Source of the DNA: Flavobacteriaceae bacterium 3519-10
GTDB taxonomy: Bacteria > Bacteroidota > Bacteroidia > Flavobacteriales > Weeksellaceae
DNA: 64,000 nt
Direction: 5' to 3'
Assembly: GCA_000023725.1 (NCBI GenBank)
Contig: CP001673.1
Coordinates: 754,342 to 818,341 of the forward strand
A program made the translations under genes and the position numbers. Numbering within the stretch: position 1 is the first letter of the stretch; the number at the start of each line of letters is the position of its first letter. Below the pieces are notes generated by a model. That model had not been told where the DNA came from and searched no databases. It worked only from the letters and a program-made list of their open reading frames with translations. This document shows positions 9,548 through 18,842 of the stretch, in pieces.

Positions 9548-11173
9548 ATGAAAAAAATATTTCTGCTTGCGGGTTTTGCAATGCTCACTTCATGTGCAAC
9601 ACTTCAGAATAATTCTAAACCGAACTTCACATGGGAAGGTGCAAATATGTATTTTCTGCTTACCGACCGCTTTGCCAACGGCGATAAAAATAATGACGTA
9701 AATTTTGGACGCACAGAAAAAGCTGCAGTTTTGCGCGGTTTTGAAGGCGGCGATCTGCGGGGAATCATTCAGAAAATCGACGAAAATTATTTTACTGATT
9801 TAGGCATCAACGCGATTTGGATGACGCCGGTTGTGGAACAGATTCACGGGGCAACCGACGAAGGAACAGGCGATACCTATGGTTTTCACGGTTACTGGGC
9901 GAAAGACTGGACTGCACTAGACCCTAATTTCGGAACAAAGGCAGATTTAAAAGAACTGGTAGAGAAAGCGCACGCCAAAGGAATCAGAATCGTGCTCGAT
10001 GCGGTGGTTAATCACACCGGACCGGTAACTGCCACAGATCCAGTTTATCCCGCTTCATGGGTGCGGACTTCGCCTCAATGCCAGTACAACAACTACCAGA
10101 ATACCACCGCCTGCACACTTGTCGCCAATCTTCCGGACGTTATCACTGAGTCTGACGCTGCGGCAGAATTACCGCAGATGCTGGTAGACAAATGGAGAAG
10201 TGAAGGACGTTATGAAACTGAAATGAAATCGCTGGACGAGTTTTTTGCCCGAACAGGCTATCCGAAAGCGCCCAAATATTACATCATGAAGTGGCTTGCA
10301 GATTATGTGCAGGAGTTCGGCATCGACGGTTATCGCGTGGATACCGTAAAACACACCAACGAAGATGTATGGAAAGATTTCCAGCTGATTTGCCAGGAAG
10401 CTTTTGATATTTACAAAACCGAAAATCCAGCTAAGGTGCTTGATAATAACCTTTTCTTTATGGTTGGCGAAGTGTACGGCTACGGAATATCGCAGAAACA
10501 GGATTACAATTTTGGAGATAAAAAGGTGAATTATTATCAGAATGGTTTCAAATCTTTGATTAATTTCGATTTTAAAGGCGATGCCAACAAAACTTATGAT
10601 GAGTTATTTTCAGATTATTCGAAACTGCTGCATTCAGATTTAAACGGGAAGACCGTGATGAATTATCTGACGTCGCACGATGACGGTTCACCTTTCGATA
10701 AAGACCGGAAAAGAACCTATGAATCTGCCACAAAACTTCTGCTTGCGCCCGGAATTTCACAGGTTTATTACGGCGACGAAACTGCAAGAGATCTAACAAT
10801 TGAGGGAACTACGGGCGATGCGACTTTAAGAAGTAATATGAACTGGAGCGATGTGAAATATAATCCGGGGACAAAGAAACTGCTTGAACATTACCAGAAA
10901 CTGGGTAAATTCCGTGCGAATCATCCTGCGGTTGGTGCTGGTGTTCATCAGGTAGTTTCGGCAGCGCCGTACTGGTTTACCAGAACTTATCAGAACGATG
11001 TGGTTTTGGTGGGACTGGATCTTAATTCTGGCTTAAAAACCGTTTCAGTAACGGGTATTTTTGAGGGTGGAACGAAAGTACGCGACGCTTATTCAGGGAA
11101 AACCAGCAAAGTAGAAAACGGCCGGATTTCGTTCGATACCGAATTTTCGATAGTTCTTGTTGAAAAGATTTAA
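9548..11173 (+). CDS. GH13 alpha-amylase-family lipoprotein
   Basis: 541 residues. The start has a lipoprotein signal with lipobox LTSC (Cys16), so it is membrane-anchored. The four GH13 regions are present: I DAVVNH (~151-156), II GYRVDTVKH with the nucleophile Asp265, III GEVYG with acid/base Glu308, IV LTSHDD with Asp378. It therefore cleaves or rearranges alpha-glucans such as starch, glycogen or maltodextrin. A C-terminal beta-domain follows (~450-541). No SusC/SusD pair lies nearby, so it is not part of a recognisable polysaccharide utilisation locus here. A periplasmic thioredoxin gene follows after 5 bases. Confidence 0.92.
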   Translation: MKKIFLLAGFAMLTSCATLQNNSKPNFTWEGANMYFLLTDRFANGDKNNDVNFGRTEKAAVLRGFEGGDLRGIIQKIDENYFTDLGINAIWMTPVVEQIHGATDEGTGDTYGFHGYWAKDWTALDPNFGTKADLKELVEKAHAKGIRIVLDAVVNHTGPVTATDPVYPASWVRTSPQCQYNNYQNTTACTLVANLPDVITESDAAAELPQMLVDKWRSEGRYETEMKSLDEFFARTGYPKAPKYYIMKWLADYVQEFGIDGYRVDTVKHTNEDVWKDFQLICQEAFDIYKTENPAKVLDNNLFFMVGEVYGYGISQKQDYNFGDKKVNYYQNGFKSLINFDFKGDANKTYDELFSDYSKLLHSDLNGKTVMNYLTSHDDGSPFDKDRKRTYESATKLLLAPGISQVYYGDETARDLTIEGTTGDATLRSNMNWSDVKYNPGTKKLLEHYQKLGKFRANHPAVGAGVHQVVSAAPYWFTRTYQNDVVLVGLDLNSGLKTVSVTGIFEGGTKVRDAYSGKTSKVENGRISFDTEFSIVLVEKI

Positions 11174-11178
11174 GAGTA

Positions 11179-11694
11179 ATGAAACAACTTTTTACTGTAC
11201 TTTCTCTTTTTTTTGCGTTATCTGTATTCGGACAGAAAGTTCCGCAAATCAACAAAACTGAGTTTTCTAAAACATCTTTAGCGCAAAAAATTACTTCGCA
11301 AACCGGCACAAAACTTTCTGTTGGTGAAGTTTTAAAAAAGCACGAAGGCAAAATTCTCATCATCGATTTCTGGGCTAGTTGGTGCCAGGACTGTATTTTG
11401 GCGTTGCCCGCGACGAAAGAATTGAAAGAAAACAATCCGGAAGTTGAGTTTGTGTATTTCTCTCTCGACCGTTCGCATGAGCAATGGAACAGAGGTCTCG
11501 CGAAATACGGCATCGACGCAGAAGAGAATTATTGGTTCGATGAAGGCTGGAAAAACAGTTTTAACAACTTTATCGAGTTGAACTGGGTGCCAAGATTTAT
11601 CGTTGTTGATCAGCGCGGTGCAATCGCTGATTATTACGCGGTAAGTCCCTCGGATCCGGAACTGCTGGAAACAATTAAAAAGCTGAAAAAATAA
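11179..11694 (+). CDS. Periplasmic TlpA-like thioredoxin-fold protein
   Basis: 171 residues. A signal peptide (MKQLFTVLSLFFALSVFGQ) is followed by a thioredoxin fold with the redox motif WCQDC (Cys69, Cys72) and the cis-proline segment WVPRFIVVD. TlpA/ResA-like proteins reduce or shuffle disulfides in exported proteins. The gene is probably co-transcribed with the GH13 lipoprotein. The linker between the two cysteines (QD) is unlike cytoplasmic thioredoxin (GP), in keeping with a specialised reductase. Confidence 0.85.
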   Translation: MKQLFTVLSLFFALSVFGQKVPQINKTEFSKTSLAQKITSQTGTKLSVGEVLKKHEGKILIIDFWASWCQDCILALPATKELKENNPEVEFVYFSLDRSHEQWNRGLAKYGIDAEENYWFDEGWKNSFNNFIELNWVPRFIVVDQRGAIADYYAVSPSDPELLETIKKLKK

Positions 11695-11703
11695 AATAAG
11701 TGA

Positions 11704-12375
11704 TTATTTTAAACCTAATGGCCTGTTTAGAAAATCATTCAGCGGTTTCATGCTTTTAAAAATGAAGGCAAAATTCTGCGCTGCATTTTCATTCATCAAC
11801 ACTTCGTCAGAAACTGGGTGACTTACGTTGAAACTTTTAAGTTTTAGATATTCCGCCATTGGATCGTCTTTTTCGAATCCGTTTGGTACGCGCGTCAGTT
11901 TGTGTTCTACGCTTAACCCGCGGAAATTATTCCTGAACTCATCCTTTTCAAGAATTTCGATGAATTCCGTCTTATTCATCGAGATTTCTTTTCGTACTTC
12001 GCGTAACGCATCACGCTGAGGCTGGTACAGTCCGCCGGCTAAAAAAGATTTTCCGGGTTCTATATGAAGGTAGTATCCGGCGCTTCCGTTGCCTCTTTTA
12101 AAACCTAATCCGGCGCCAAAATTGGTTTTGTAAGGTGTTTTATCGAGCGAGAATCTGGTATCGCGGTAAATTCTGAACAACGTCTTCCTGGCGTCAAGTT
12201 TCAGAATTTCTTCATCAAACAGACCAATCTCATCAATCAAATCTTCCACGAATGCAGCTACATTTGTATTTGCTGCGATGTAACGTTCACGGTTATCGGC
12301 GAACCATTCGCGGTTGTTGTTATGCGCTAAATCCTTTAAAAACTGTAAGGTTGAAGAGTTGATAGTTACCGGCAT
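11704..12375 (-). CDS. DUF2461 family protein
   Basis: 223 residues matching the DUF2461 (TIGR02453) pattern: the N-terminal LKDLAHNNNREWFADNR, then DARKTLFRIYRDTRFSLDKTPYKTN and GYYLHIEPGKSFLAGG. These motifs are highly conserved in Bacteroidota, but no function has been established. It has no signal peptide. It is convergent with the thioredoxin gene and divergent from the helicase at 12518. Confidence 0.85.
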   Translation of the reverse strand: MPVTINSSTLQFLKDLAHNNNREWFADNRERYIAANTNVAAFVEDLIDEIGLFDEEILKLDARKTLFRIYRDTRFSLDKTPYKTNFGAGLGFKRGNGSAGYYLHIEPGKSFLAGGLYQPQRDALREVRKEISMNKTEFIEILEKDEFRNNFRGLSVEHKLTRVPNGFEKDDPMAEYLKLKSFNVSHPVSDEVLMNENAAQNFAFIFKSMKPLNDFLNRPLGLK

Positions 12376-12489
12376 TACAAAATATTTTTAAGTTCAAATG
12401 TAGAAAATATAAGCGGACCTTACATTCGTGAGGGCTGGTTTAACAAAAGTTTAATAAAACAATAGATTTTTTATCAATTCAAAAAACCC

Positions 12490-12497
12490 TATATTTG
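12490..12497 (+). promoter_or_regulatory. -7 promoter box for the DEAD-box helicase gene
   Basis: TATATTTG matches TAnnTTTG, 20 bases before the ATG at 12518. Confidence 0.6.
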
Positions 12498-12517
12498 CAG
12501 AATATTTAAAATACTTA

Positions 12518-14233
12518 ATGAATTTATTTACGGAAACCAATTTAAGCCCTGAAATCTTGAAGGCAATTGGCGAACTGGGCTTCGAAAGTCCCACAGAAAT
12601 CCAAAAACAGACCATTCCATTTATCTCTACAGATATTCGCGATTTAATCGCACTAGCGCAGACTGGGACGGGCAAAACAGCAGCATTTTCGCTTCCGATT
12701 TTGGATATGATTGACGATGGTAGTCGCAAAATCCAATTTTTGGTGCTTTGTCCGACAAGAGAACTGTGTCTTCAGATTACGAAAGACATTAAAAATTATT
12801 CGAAATACATGAATAACATCAAAACCACAGCGGTTTATGGTGGAAGCAGTATTACGGATCAGATCCGCTCCCTTCGCGACAAACCACAGATTATCGTGGG
12901 AACGCCGGGCCGTGTGATCGACCTTATTAACAGAAAAGCACTCGACTTTTCAGAAATTCAGTGGCTCGTTTTAGACGAGGCAGATGAAATGCTTTCAATG
13001 GGTTTCAAAGATGATTTGGAAACTATTTTAAGAGAAACACCAGAAACCAAACACACTTATTTATTCTCAGCAACGATGAATAAAGAGGTTGAACGGATTT
13101 CTAAAAGTTATCTTACCGCGCCGCACCGTATTTCGGTAGGTTCTATCAATGAGGTTAAGAAAAACATCAAGCACGAATTTTATGTGGTAGGTTACCGTCA
13201 TAAAAAAGAAGCTTTGAAGAGACTTATCGACGCAAACCCTAATCAATACTCAATTCTTTTCTGCCGTACCCGTATGGAAACGCAGGAAGTTGCTGACTTT
13301 TTGATGCAGAACGGTTATGCAGCAGATGCACTTCACGGTGATCTTTCGCAGGCGCAGCGTGACACGGTAATGAAAAAATTCCGTTTGAAGAATATTGACA
13401 TTCTGGTTGCCACTGATGTAGCGGCGAGAGGTTTGGATGTAGATTCATTAACACACGTGATCCACTATTCTTTACCTGATGATCCTGAAGTTTTCGTTCA
13501 CAGAAGCGGAAGAACAGGTAGAGCAGGGAAGGACGGAATCTCGATGTCTTTAATTAAGCCTGAAGAATCAAGAAAATTAAAGCAGATCAAAATGTCGACG
13601 AAAATTGACATTGTTGAGAAGAAAGTTCCGACCGGCGATGCGATTATCAAGGCGCAGGTTGGTGGTGTTTTCGAGAAATTATTTACCGAACACCTCGAGT
13701 TTTTCAATTTCGACGACGCGTTGATCCCGGATTTATCAGAATTTACAAAAGAGGAGCTTGTTCATAAGATGTTGCAACTGCAACTGAGAGAACTTGCAAT
13801 GTTCTACAAGGACAAGAACGACCTTGCAGATCAGAAATTCAATGCTGACGACCGTGGTGGCGACAGCAGAAGAGACCGTGACAGAGATCGTGGCCGCGAC
13901 CGTGAAAGAGGTGGTGACCGAGGTGAACGTCGTGAATTCAGCCGTGATGGCGGTAGAGAATCGAGAGACCGCAAGCCAAGAAGAAACAATACTGATATGG
14001 TGAGATTTTTCTTCAATCTTGGTAAGAAAGACCAGCTGAAGAAGATGGATATGCTCGAAATCATAAATAAATCTACAGCAAAATCCAAGAAACGACCAGA
14101 CATTGGTGATATTGAAATCTTAGAGAAATTTTCATTCTTCGAGGTAGAGAAATCGTTCAAAGATGAGGTGATGAAAGGTATGCAGAGCCAGAAATTCAAA
14201 GGAAAAGAGATGAGAGCTGAAATAGCCGGATAA
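12518..14233 (+). CDS. DEAD-box RNA helicase with DbpA-type RNA-binding domain
   Basis: 571 residues. Helicase core: Q motif region (ESPTEIQKQTIP), Walker A AQTGTGKT (~47-54), PTREL, TPGR, DEAD at 153-156, SAT, and HRSGRTGRAG. After ~440 comes a highly charged linker rich in Arg, Asp and Gly (~450-490), then a DbpA-like C-terminal RNA-binding domain (NTDMVRFFFNLGKKDQL ... FFEVEKSF). This is the layout of the DeaD/CsdA group, which helps ribosome assembly and RNA turnover, notably in the cold. It is monocistronic with its own promoter and terminator. Confidence 0.93.
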   Translation: MNLFTETNLSPEILKAIGELGFESPTEIQKQTIPFISTDIRDLIALAQTGTGKTAAFSLPILDMIDDGSRKIQFLVLCPTRELCLQITKDIKNYSKYMNNIKTTAVYGGSSITDQIRSLRDKPQIIVGTPGRVIDLINRKALDFSEIQWLVLDEADEMLSMGFKDDLETILRETPETKHTYLFSATMNKEVERISKSYLTAPHRISVGSINEVKKNIKHEFYVVGYRHKKEALKRLIDANPNQYSILFCRTRMETQEVADFLMQNGYAADALHGDLSQAQRDTVMKKFRLKNIDILVATDVAARGLDVDSLTHVIHYSLPDDPEVFVHRSGRTGRAGKDGISMSLIKPEESRKLKQIKMSTKIDIVEKKVPTGDAIIKAQVGGVFEKLFTEHLEFFNFDDALIPDLSEFTKEELVHKMLQLQLRELAMFYKDKNDLADQKFNADDRGGDSRRDRDRDRGRDRERGGDRGERREFSRDGGRESRDRKPRRNNTDMVRFFFNLGKKDQLKKMDMLEIINKSTAKSKKRPDIGDIEILEKFSFFEVEKSFKDEVMKGMQSQKFKGKEMRAEIAG

Positions 14234-14256
14234 TCTTTTTGCTCTTTATATATTTA

Positions 14257-14298
14257 AAAAAAAATCAGTTTTTGTTTCGGCAAAGCTGATTTTTTTTT
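14257..14298 (+). terminator. Intrinsic terminator after the helicase gene
   Basis: A long imperfect stem (AAATCAG ... CTGATTT) with a TTTCGG loop region, ending in a run of eight or more T, lies 30-65 bases after the helicase stop. Confidence 0.75.
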
Positions 14299-14401
14299 GC
14301 TCAAATTCTTTTTTTCTAATGTGAATAAAACTTAATATAAAAAGCGGATTGTTTGAGACCTTTTTCGGAAATTTGCACGACAAAATTTAAACAAAAAAAT
14401 T

Positions 14402-15040
14402 ATGGGAATCGGTAATATCTTTAAAGCCTTCCAACCAAAAGACAAAGTGTTCTTTGTACTGTTCGAGAAAGTTGCGGAAACGCTTACAGAAATGTCGAAA
14501 GAGTTTCACGAAGGTCTGTTGGATTTTGATATCAACGATGATACAATGCTCACCAACATGAGCGATTATGAGCACAAGCTTGATGATCTTACGCACGAAA
14601 TTTTTGTGCAGCTCGGCGAAAATTTCATCACTCCTTTCGACCGTGAAGATATCAGCCATCTTGCGAGTGCGCTGGACGATATTGCAGATTTCATGTACGC
14701 TTCCGCGAAGTATATTTACCTTTATAAGACACCGCTGGATCCTGCGTATTCAGAATTCTCACTGCTCATTTATAAATCCTGCCTTGAAATTCAGAGTGCA
14801 ATGGGTAACCTTAAAGAATTTAAGAATGCCAAAGCCGTGAAGGAATCGTGCATCAAAATCAACAGCTTCGAGAATATCGCTGATGACGTGCTGAGCCAGG
14901 CTACCGTAAAACTTTTCGAAACCAACGATGCAATAAATATCATTAAAATAAAATCTGTTCTGGAATATCTGGAGACCGTGACGGACAAAGCAGAGGATGT
15001 TGCCAACATCATGGACAGCATTGTAATTAAGTACGCTTAA
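14402..15040 (+). CDS. DUF47 family phosphate-transport accessory protein
   Basis: 212 residues, all helical, PhoU-like (DUF47/TIGR00153). It carries the two helical repeats with acidic clusters that bind metal in this family (EHKLDDLTHEIF; ENIADDVLSQATVKLF; VTDKAEDVANIMDSIV). Next to a Pit permease such proteins are thought to control phosphate uptake. The pit gene follows after 29 bases, so they form an operon. Confidence 0.9.
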   Translation: MGIGNIFKAFQPKDKVFFVLFEKVAETLTEMSKEFHEGLLDFDINDDTMLTNMSDYEHKLDDLTHEIFVQLGENFITPFDREDISHLASALDDIADFMYASAKYIYLYKTPLDPAYSEFSLLIYKSCLEIQSAMGNLKEFKNAKAVKESCIKINSFENIADDVLSQATVKLFETNDAINIIKIKSVLEYLETVTDKAEDVANIMDSIVIKYA

Positions 15041-15069
15041 CCGCGCTTTGACAAACCAAAAAGTTTAGA

Positions 15070-16215
15070 ATGGAATTACCTGTATTATTGATTATTATCA
15101 TTGTTTTAGCTTTAATCTTTGATTACATCAACGGATTTCATGATGCAGCAAACTCAATTGCTACCATTGTTTCCACTAAAGTTCTTACGCCGTTTCAGGC
15201 AGTGCTATGGGCCGCCGTCTGGAATTTTGCGGCTTTTTTCGTGGCCATGTATATTATTGGCGAGTTCAAAATCGGTAACACCATTGCCAAAACCGTAAAT
15301 GAAGATTTTATTAACCTCGAAGTTATTTTTGCGGGTCTGGTTGCCGCAATTTCCTGGAATCTCCTTACGTGGTGGTTCGGTATACCTTCATCATCATCCC
15401 ACACACTGATCGGTGGTTTTCTTGGCGCAGCGCTGATGCATGCTTTTGTGATGGATTATCATCATGTGGCACTTGCAAACCCGGATTTCAATATTTGGGA
15501 AAACGGCAAAGCAGCCATGCAGCAGGTCTTTACGCAGGATGTAGTGAAATATGAAAAAGTAATTCCTATTTTCCTGTTCATCTTTATGGCGCCGTTTATT
15601 GGGATGCTCGTTTCAATTATCATTACGCTGATCATTGTATATTTTGCAAAAAACAGCAACCCACGTAAAGCGGATAAACAGTTTAAGAAATGGCAGCTTG
15701 TTTCTTCCGCACTGTTCAGTCTGGGCCATGGTCTAAATGACGCACAGAAAGTAATGGGAATTATCGGCGCGGCCGTAATTTATTATCACGTAAGCATGAT
15801 CGGCGGTACAGATGAGTACGCAATGATGGCTTCTGCAGACAGGTTTAAGCACTTTACTACCGATTATATCTGGGTGCCGTTTGTATCCTTCCTCGCGATT
15901 GGTTTGGGAACGATGAGTGGAGGCTGGAAAATTGTGAAAACAATGGGTACCAAGATCACCAAAGTTACTCCTCTTGAAGGCGTAAGCGCGGAATCGGCAG
16001 GTGCAATTACATTGTTTATTACGGATCACCTCGGGATCCCGGTTTCTACAACACACACCATCACCGGTGCAATCATCGGAGTTGGATTAACCAAAAGGGT
16101 TTCGGCTGTACGCTGGGGAATCACGGTAAGCCTTCTTTGGGCCTGGGTTCTTACGATACCTATTTCTGCAATTGTAGCCGGAATTACGTATCTCGTCGTA
16201 ATTACAGTGAGATAA
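15070..16215 (+). CDS. pit: Inorganic phosphate transporter, PiT family
   Basis: 381 residues with about 10 membrane segments. Both copies of the PiT signature occur: FDYINGFHDAANSIAT near the N-terminus and SLGHGLNDAQKVMG in the second half; GIPSSSSHTLIGG and GIPVSTTHTITGA are the matching inverted-repeat motifs. It imports metal-phosphate by proton or sodium symport. It follows its DUF47 partner gene. Confidence 0.95.
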   Translation: MELPVLLIIIIVLALIFDYINGFHDAANSIATIVSTKVLTPFQAVLWAAVWNFAAFFVAMYIIGEFKIGNTIAKTVNEDFINLEVIFAGLVAAISWNLLTWWFGIPSSSSHTLIGGFLGAALMHAFVMDYHHVALANPDFNIWENGKAAMQQVFTQDVVKYEKVIPIFLFIFMAPFIGMLVSIIITLIIVYFAKNSNPRKADKQFKKWQLVSSALFSLGHGLNDAQKVMGIIGAAVIYYHVSMIGGTDEYAMMASADRFKHFTTDYIWVPFVSFLAIGLGTMSGGWKIVKTMGTKITKVTPLEGVSAESAGAITLFITDHLGIPVSTTHTITGAIIGVGLTKRVSAVRWGITVSLLWAWVLTIPISAIVAGITYLVVITVR

Positions 16216-16234
16216 ATTCATAACTTAAAAACAC

Positions 16235-16261
16235 AAACCACCGCTCAAACGGTGGTTTTTT
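16235..16261 (+). terminator. Intrinsic terminator after pit
   Basis: A 9-bp stem AAACCACCG (16235-16243) pairs with CGGTGGTTT (16250-16258), with a CTCAAA loop and a T run. Confidence 0.85.
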
Positions 16262-16298
16262 CGTGCCGTTTTTTCAATGAAAAAACTTTTTAAAATTG

Positions 16299-16306
16299 TA
16301 GTTTTG
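16299..16306 (+). promoter_or_regulatory. -7 promoter box for the polyprenyl synthetase gene
   Basis: TAGTTTTG matches TAnnTTTG, 16 bases before the ATG at 16323. Confidence 0.55.
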
Positions 16307-16322
16307 TCTAAACAAGAATTAT

Positions 16323-17294
16323 ATGCACTTTTTAGAGGAATATCAGGAAATCGTAACTAAGGCTGTCGAAAAATATACGTTCAAAGACAAGCCAACCGAA
16401 CTGTATGATCCCATGAACTATATTATTTCGCACGGCGGCAAACGGCTGCGTCCAATTATGGTTCTGATGGCGAATGATATGTTTGGTGGGGATATTCAGA
16501 AGGCGATAAAGCCAGCACTTGCAATAGAGTTTTTCCATAATTTCACGCTGATTCATGATGATATCATGGACGAAGCGCCACTTCGCCGCAACAAGCCGAC
16601 GATCCATACGCTTCATGGTCTGAATGCCGGAATTCTTTCAGGCGATGCACTTTTGCTGAAATCGTATAAGTTTTTTGAAGATCTTGAACCTGAACTTTTC
16701 AAAGCCTGTATCCGCGTGTTCACACACACCGGGCTATTGCTTTGCGAAGGCCAGCAATACGACATCAATTTCGAAACCTTAGGCGACGTTACTTTCAACG
16801 ATTATATCCGAATGATTACGTATAAGACGGGAGTTCTAACCGCTTCGTCGTTTGAGATCGGTGCGTTGATTGCAGGTTCAGATTTTAAAGATGCAAAGGC
16901 GATTTTCAATTTTGGTAAAAACTTAGGGATTGCCTTCCAGATTATGGATGATTATCTTGATGTATTCGGTGATCAGGAGCAGTTTGGTAAAAAACACGCT
17001 GGGGATATCTACGAAAATAAAAAAACCGTGCTCTACCTTTTGGCCAAAGAACATGGCACCGAGGAAGAACAGAAAGAACTCGATTATTGGTACGCGAAAA
17101 AAACCGACAATGTAGACAAAGTATACAGCGTTGAAAAGATCTTCCGCCGAACAAAAGTGGATGAGAAAACGCTGCATCTGATCCAGAAATACAATGAGAT
17201 CGCGCAGGGCTATCTGAACCGCATCAACGTGCCCGACGAAAAGAAAAAACCATTTGTGGAACTCGCTAATTACCTGCTAAGAAGGGAAAGTTAA
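16323..17294 (+). CDS. Polyprenyl diphosphate synthase (long chain, trans)
   Basis: 323 residues. First aspartate-rich motif DDIMD (residues 79-83) followed by EAPLRR; second DDYLD (209-213); GGKRLRP near residue 40 binds isopentenyl diphosphate. These define trans-type polyprenyl synthases, which build the side chain of menaquinone. The residues before the first motif (FTLIH) are not bulky enough at every position to give a short-chain product, which favours a long chain, but length cannot be fixed by eye. Cytoplasmic. Confidence 0.9.
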   Translation: MHFLEEYQEIVTKAVEKYTFKDKPTELYDPMNYIISHGGKRLRPIMVLMANDMFGGDIQKAIKPALAIEFFHNFTLIHDDIMDEAPLRRNKPTIHTLHGLNAGILSGDALLLKSYKFFEDLEPELFKACIRVFTHTGLLLCEGQQYDINFETLGDVTFNDYIRMITYKTGVLTASSFEIGALIAGSDFKDAKAIFNFGKNLGIAFQIMDDYLDVFGDQEQFGKKHAGDIYENKKTVLYLLAKEHGTEEEQKELDYWYAKKTDNVDKVYSVEKIFRRTKVDEKTLHLIQKYNEIAQGYLNRINVPDEKKKPFVELANYLLRRES

Positions 17295-17364
17295 AATGAT
17301 GCATTGCTGCTCATAATTTTTTGATCAGATCCGGACATCGCTACTCCTACCTCAAAAAATCATC

Positions 17365-18318
17365 ATGAAATTCCGCACTGAAGTTCATATTCCCGCTTCC
17401 GAAACTAAAATAGAAACCGAAGATCAAGTGTTTTCGGTTGGTTCCTGCTTTGCAACCGAGATGTCGGAACTGCTTGCAAAAGGCCAAATTCAGACTTTAA
17501 ATAATCCTTTTGGAACTCTTTTTAACCCCTATTCGGTTAATTTTTCGCTGAAAAAACTGCACGGTTCGGCTTTTTATACCGAGGCAGATCTGATTAAATA
17601 TAACGACGAAATTATTTCGCTTGATCATCACAGCCAGTTCAGTTCGCGTTTTCTGCATAAAACATTAGATGCAGTAAATGAAAAAATTGAGGAGGGCAAC
17701 CGCTTTCTGCAGAACACGAAGTGGGTCATCATTACGTACGGAACCTCATTTATATATGAATTTCTGCCAAAGAACAAGCTCGTTGCAAACTGCCATAAAA
17801 TTCCGGGGAAATTTTTCAAGAAAAGACTTTTGACGCATCTTGAACTTACGGATTCAATTTACGAAACGGTTACATCGCTTAAAGATATCTGTGAAGATAA
17901 TGTGCAGATTCTGTTCACGGTTTCGCCGGTGCGTCACACAAAAGACGGTATGGCGGAAAATAACCTGAGCAAAGCGAAACTCATTTCAGCAATCCATGAG
18001 ATTTTGCCGCAGTTTGAGAACTGCCACTATCTCCCGGTTTACGAGCTGATGATGGATGATCTGCGCGATTACCGTTTCTATAAAGAAGATTTAATTCACC
18101 CGAATACACAGGCTGTGCAGTATATCTGGGAAAAATTTTCACAAGCCTATTTCTCGCAAGAAACCATGGATTTTGTTGAAGAAAATTTTAAAATAGGTAA
18201 AGCATTGGAGCATGAACCCTCAGATGAAACAGACCCAAAATATCAGGAATTTCTGCAGAATTTAAATAAAAAGATAGAAGCTCAGCAGGCAAAAGTGAAA
18301 CATAAAATATTTATTTGA
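17365..18318 (+). CDS. GSCFA domain protein
   Basis: 317 residues. The family name motif appears as VGSCFATEMSELL (~27-39), followed by NPFGTLFNPYSV and LDHHSQFSS, then TVSPVRHTKDGMAENNLSKA and DLIHPNTQAVQYIW near the end. The SCFA serine and the late DxxHP resemble the catalytic elements of SGNH hydrolases, so an esterase or acyl-hydrolase role is possible, but none is established. No signal peptide. It overlaps the GNAT gene by one base. Confidence 0.88.
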   Translation: MKFRTEVHIPASETKIETEDQVFSVGSCFATEMSELLAKGQIQTLNNPFGTLFNPYSVNFSLKKLHGSAFYTEADLIKYNDEIISLDHHSQFSSRFLHKTLDAVNEKIEEGNRFLQNTKWVIITYGTSFIYEFLPKNKLVANCHKIPGKFFKKRLLTHLELTDSIYETVTSLKDICEDNVQILFTVSPVRHTKDGMAENNLSKAKLISAIHEILPQFENCHYLPVYELMMDDLRDYRFYKEDLIHPNTQAVQYIWEKFSQAYFSQETMDFVEENFKIGKALEHEPSDETDPKYQEFLQNLNKKIEAQQAKVKHKIFI

Positions 18319-18833
18319 TGGACATTGACATTAAGGAATTTGAAGCTGACCAGCTTGAACTGCTCACGCAGCTGTCGCGCCAGACTTTTACCGAAACCTT
18401 TGCCGAACATACTTCTCCCGAAGATTTGAAGTTGTTTTTAAGTGATCATCTTACTTACGATCTGCTTGCTTCTGAAACATCAAACCCAAACTCAAAGTTC
18501 TATTTTATGACTGTTAACGGAAAGGTCGCCGGCTACATGAAACTCAATATAGATGATGCACAATGCGAAATGAGGGAGATAGAAGGTATGGAGGTGGAGC
18601 GTATTTATATTCTAAAAGAATTTCTGGGTAGAAGGCTCGGCCAGTTCTTGCTCGAAAAAGCATTCAGCAAAGGCCGGGAATGGGGTAAAACGTACGTTTG
18701 GCTTGGCGTATGGGAGCATAATATGCGCGCACTTGCTTTTTACAAAAAGAATGGGTTTGAAGTTTTTGATCAGCACGCTTTTCCCGTAGGTAATGATCCT
18801 CAGATCGATTTAATGATGAGACGGCCCCTTTAA
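18318..18833 (+). CDS. GNAT family N-acetyltransferase
   Basis: 171 residues from the ATG at 18318, whose A is the last base of the GSCFA stop (TGATG overlap); an in-frame TTG 3 bases earlier is less likely. The acetyl-CoA binding segment is ERIYILKEFLGRRLGQFLLE, and the late strand-helix WLGVWEHNMRALAFYKKNGF is typical of the RimI/YbbY-like group. It moves an acetyl group from acetyl-CoA to an amine; the substrate is unknown. TatD follows after 9 bases. Confidence 0.88.
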   Translation: MDIDIKEFEADQLELLTQLSRQTFTETFAEHTSPEDLKLFLSDHLTYDLLASETSNPNSKFYFMTVNGKVAGYMKLNIDDAQCEMREIEGMEVERIYILKEFLGRRLGQFLLEKAFSKGREWGKTYVWLGVWEHNMRALAFYKKNGFEVFDQHAFPVGNDPQIDLMMRRPL

Positions 18834-18842
18834 TATTTAATA

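Noticed and set aside
9548-11173. Polysaccharide utilisation locus around the GH13 gene
   Set aside because: No SusC/SusD-type genes or PUL regulator are adjacent.
13831-14199. 122-codon Ser/Arg-rich minus-strand ORF
   Set aside because: A mirror of the Arg/Asp-rich tail of the DEAD-box helicase.
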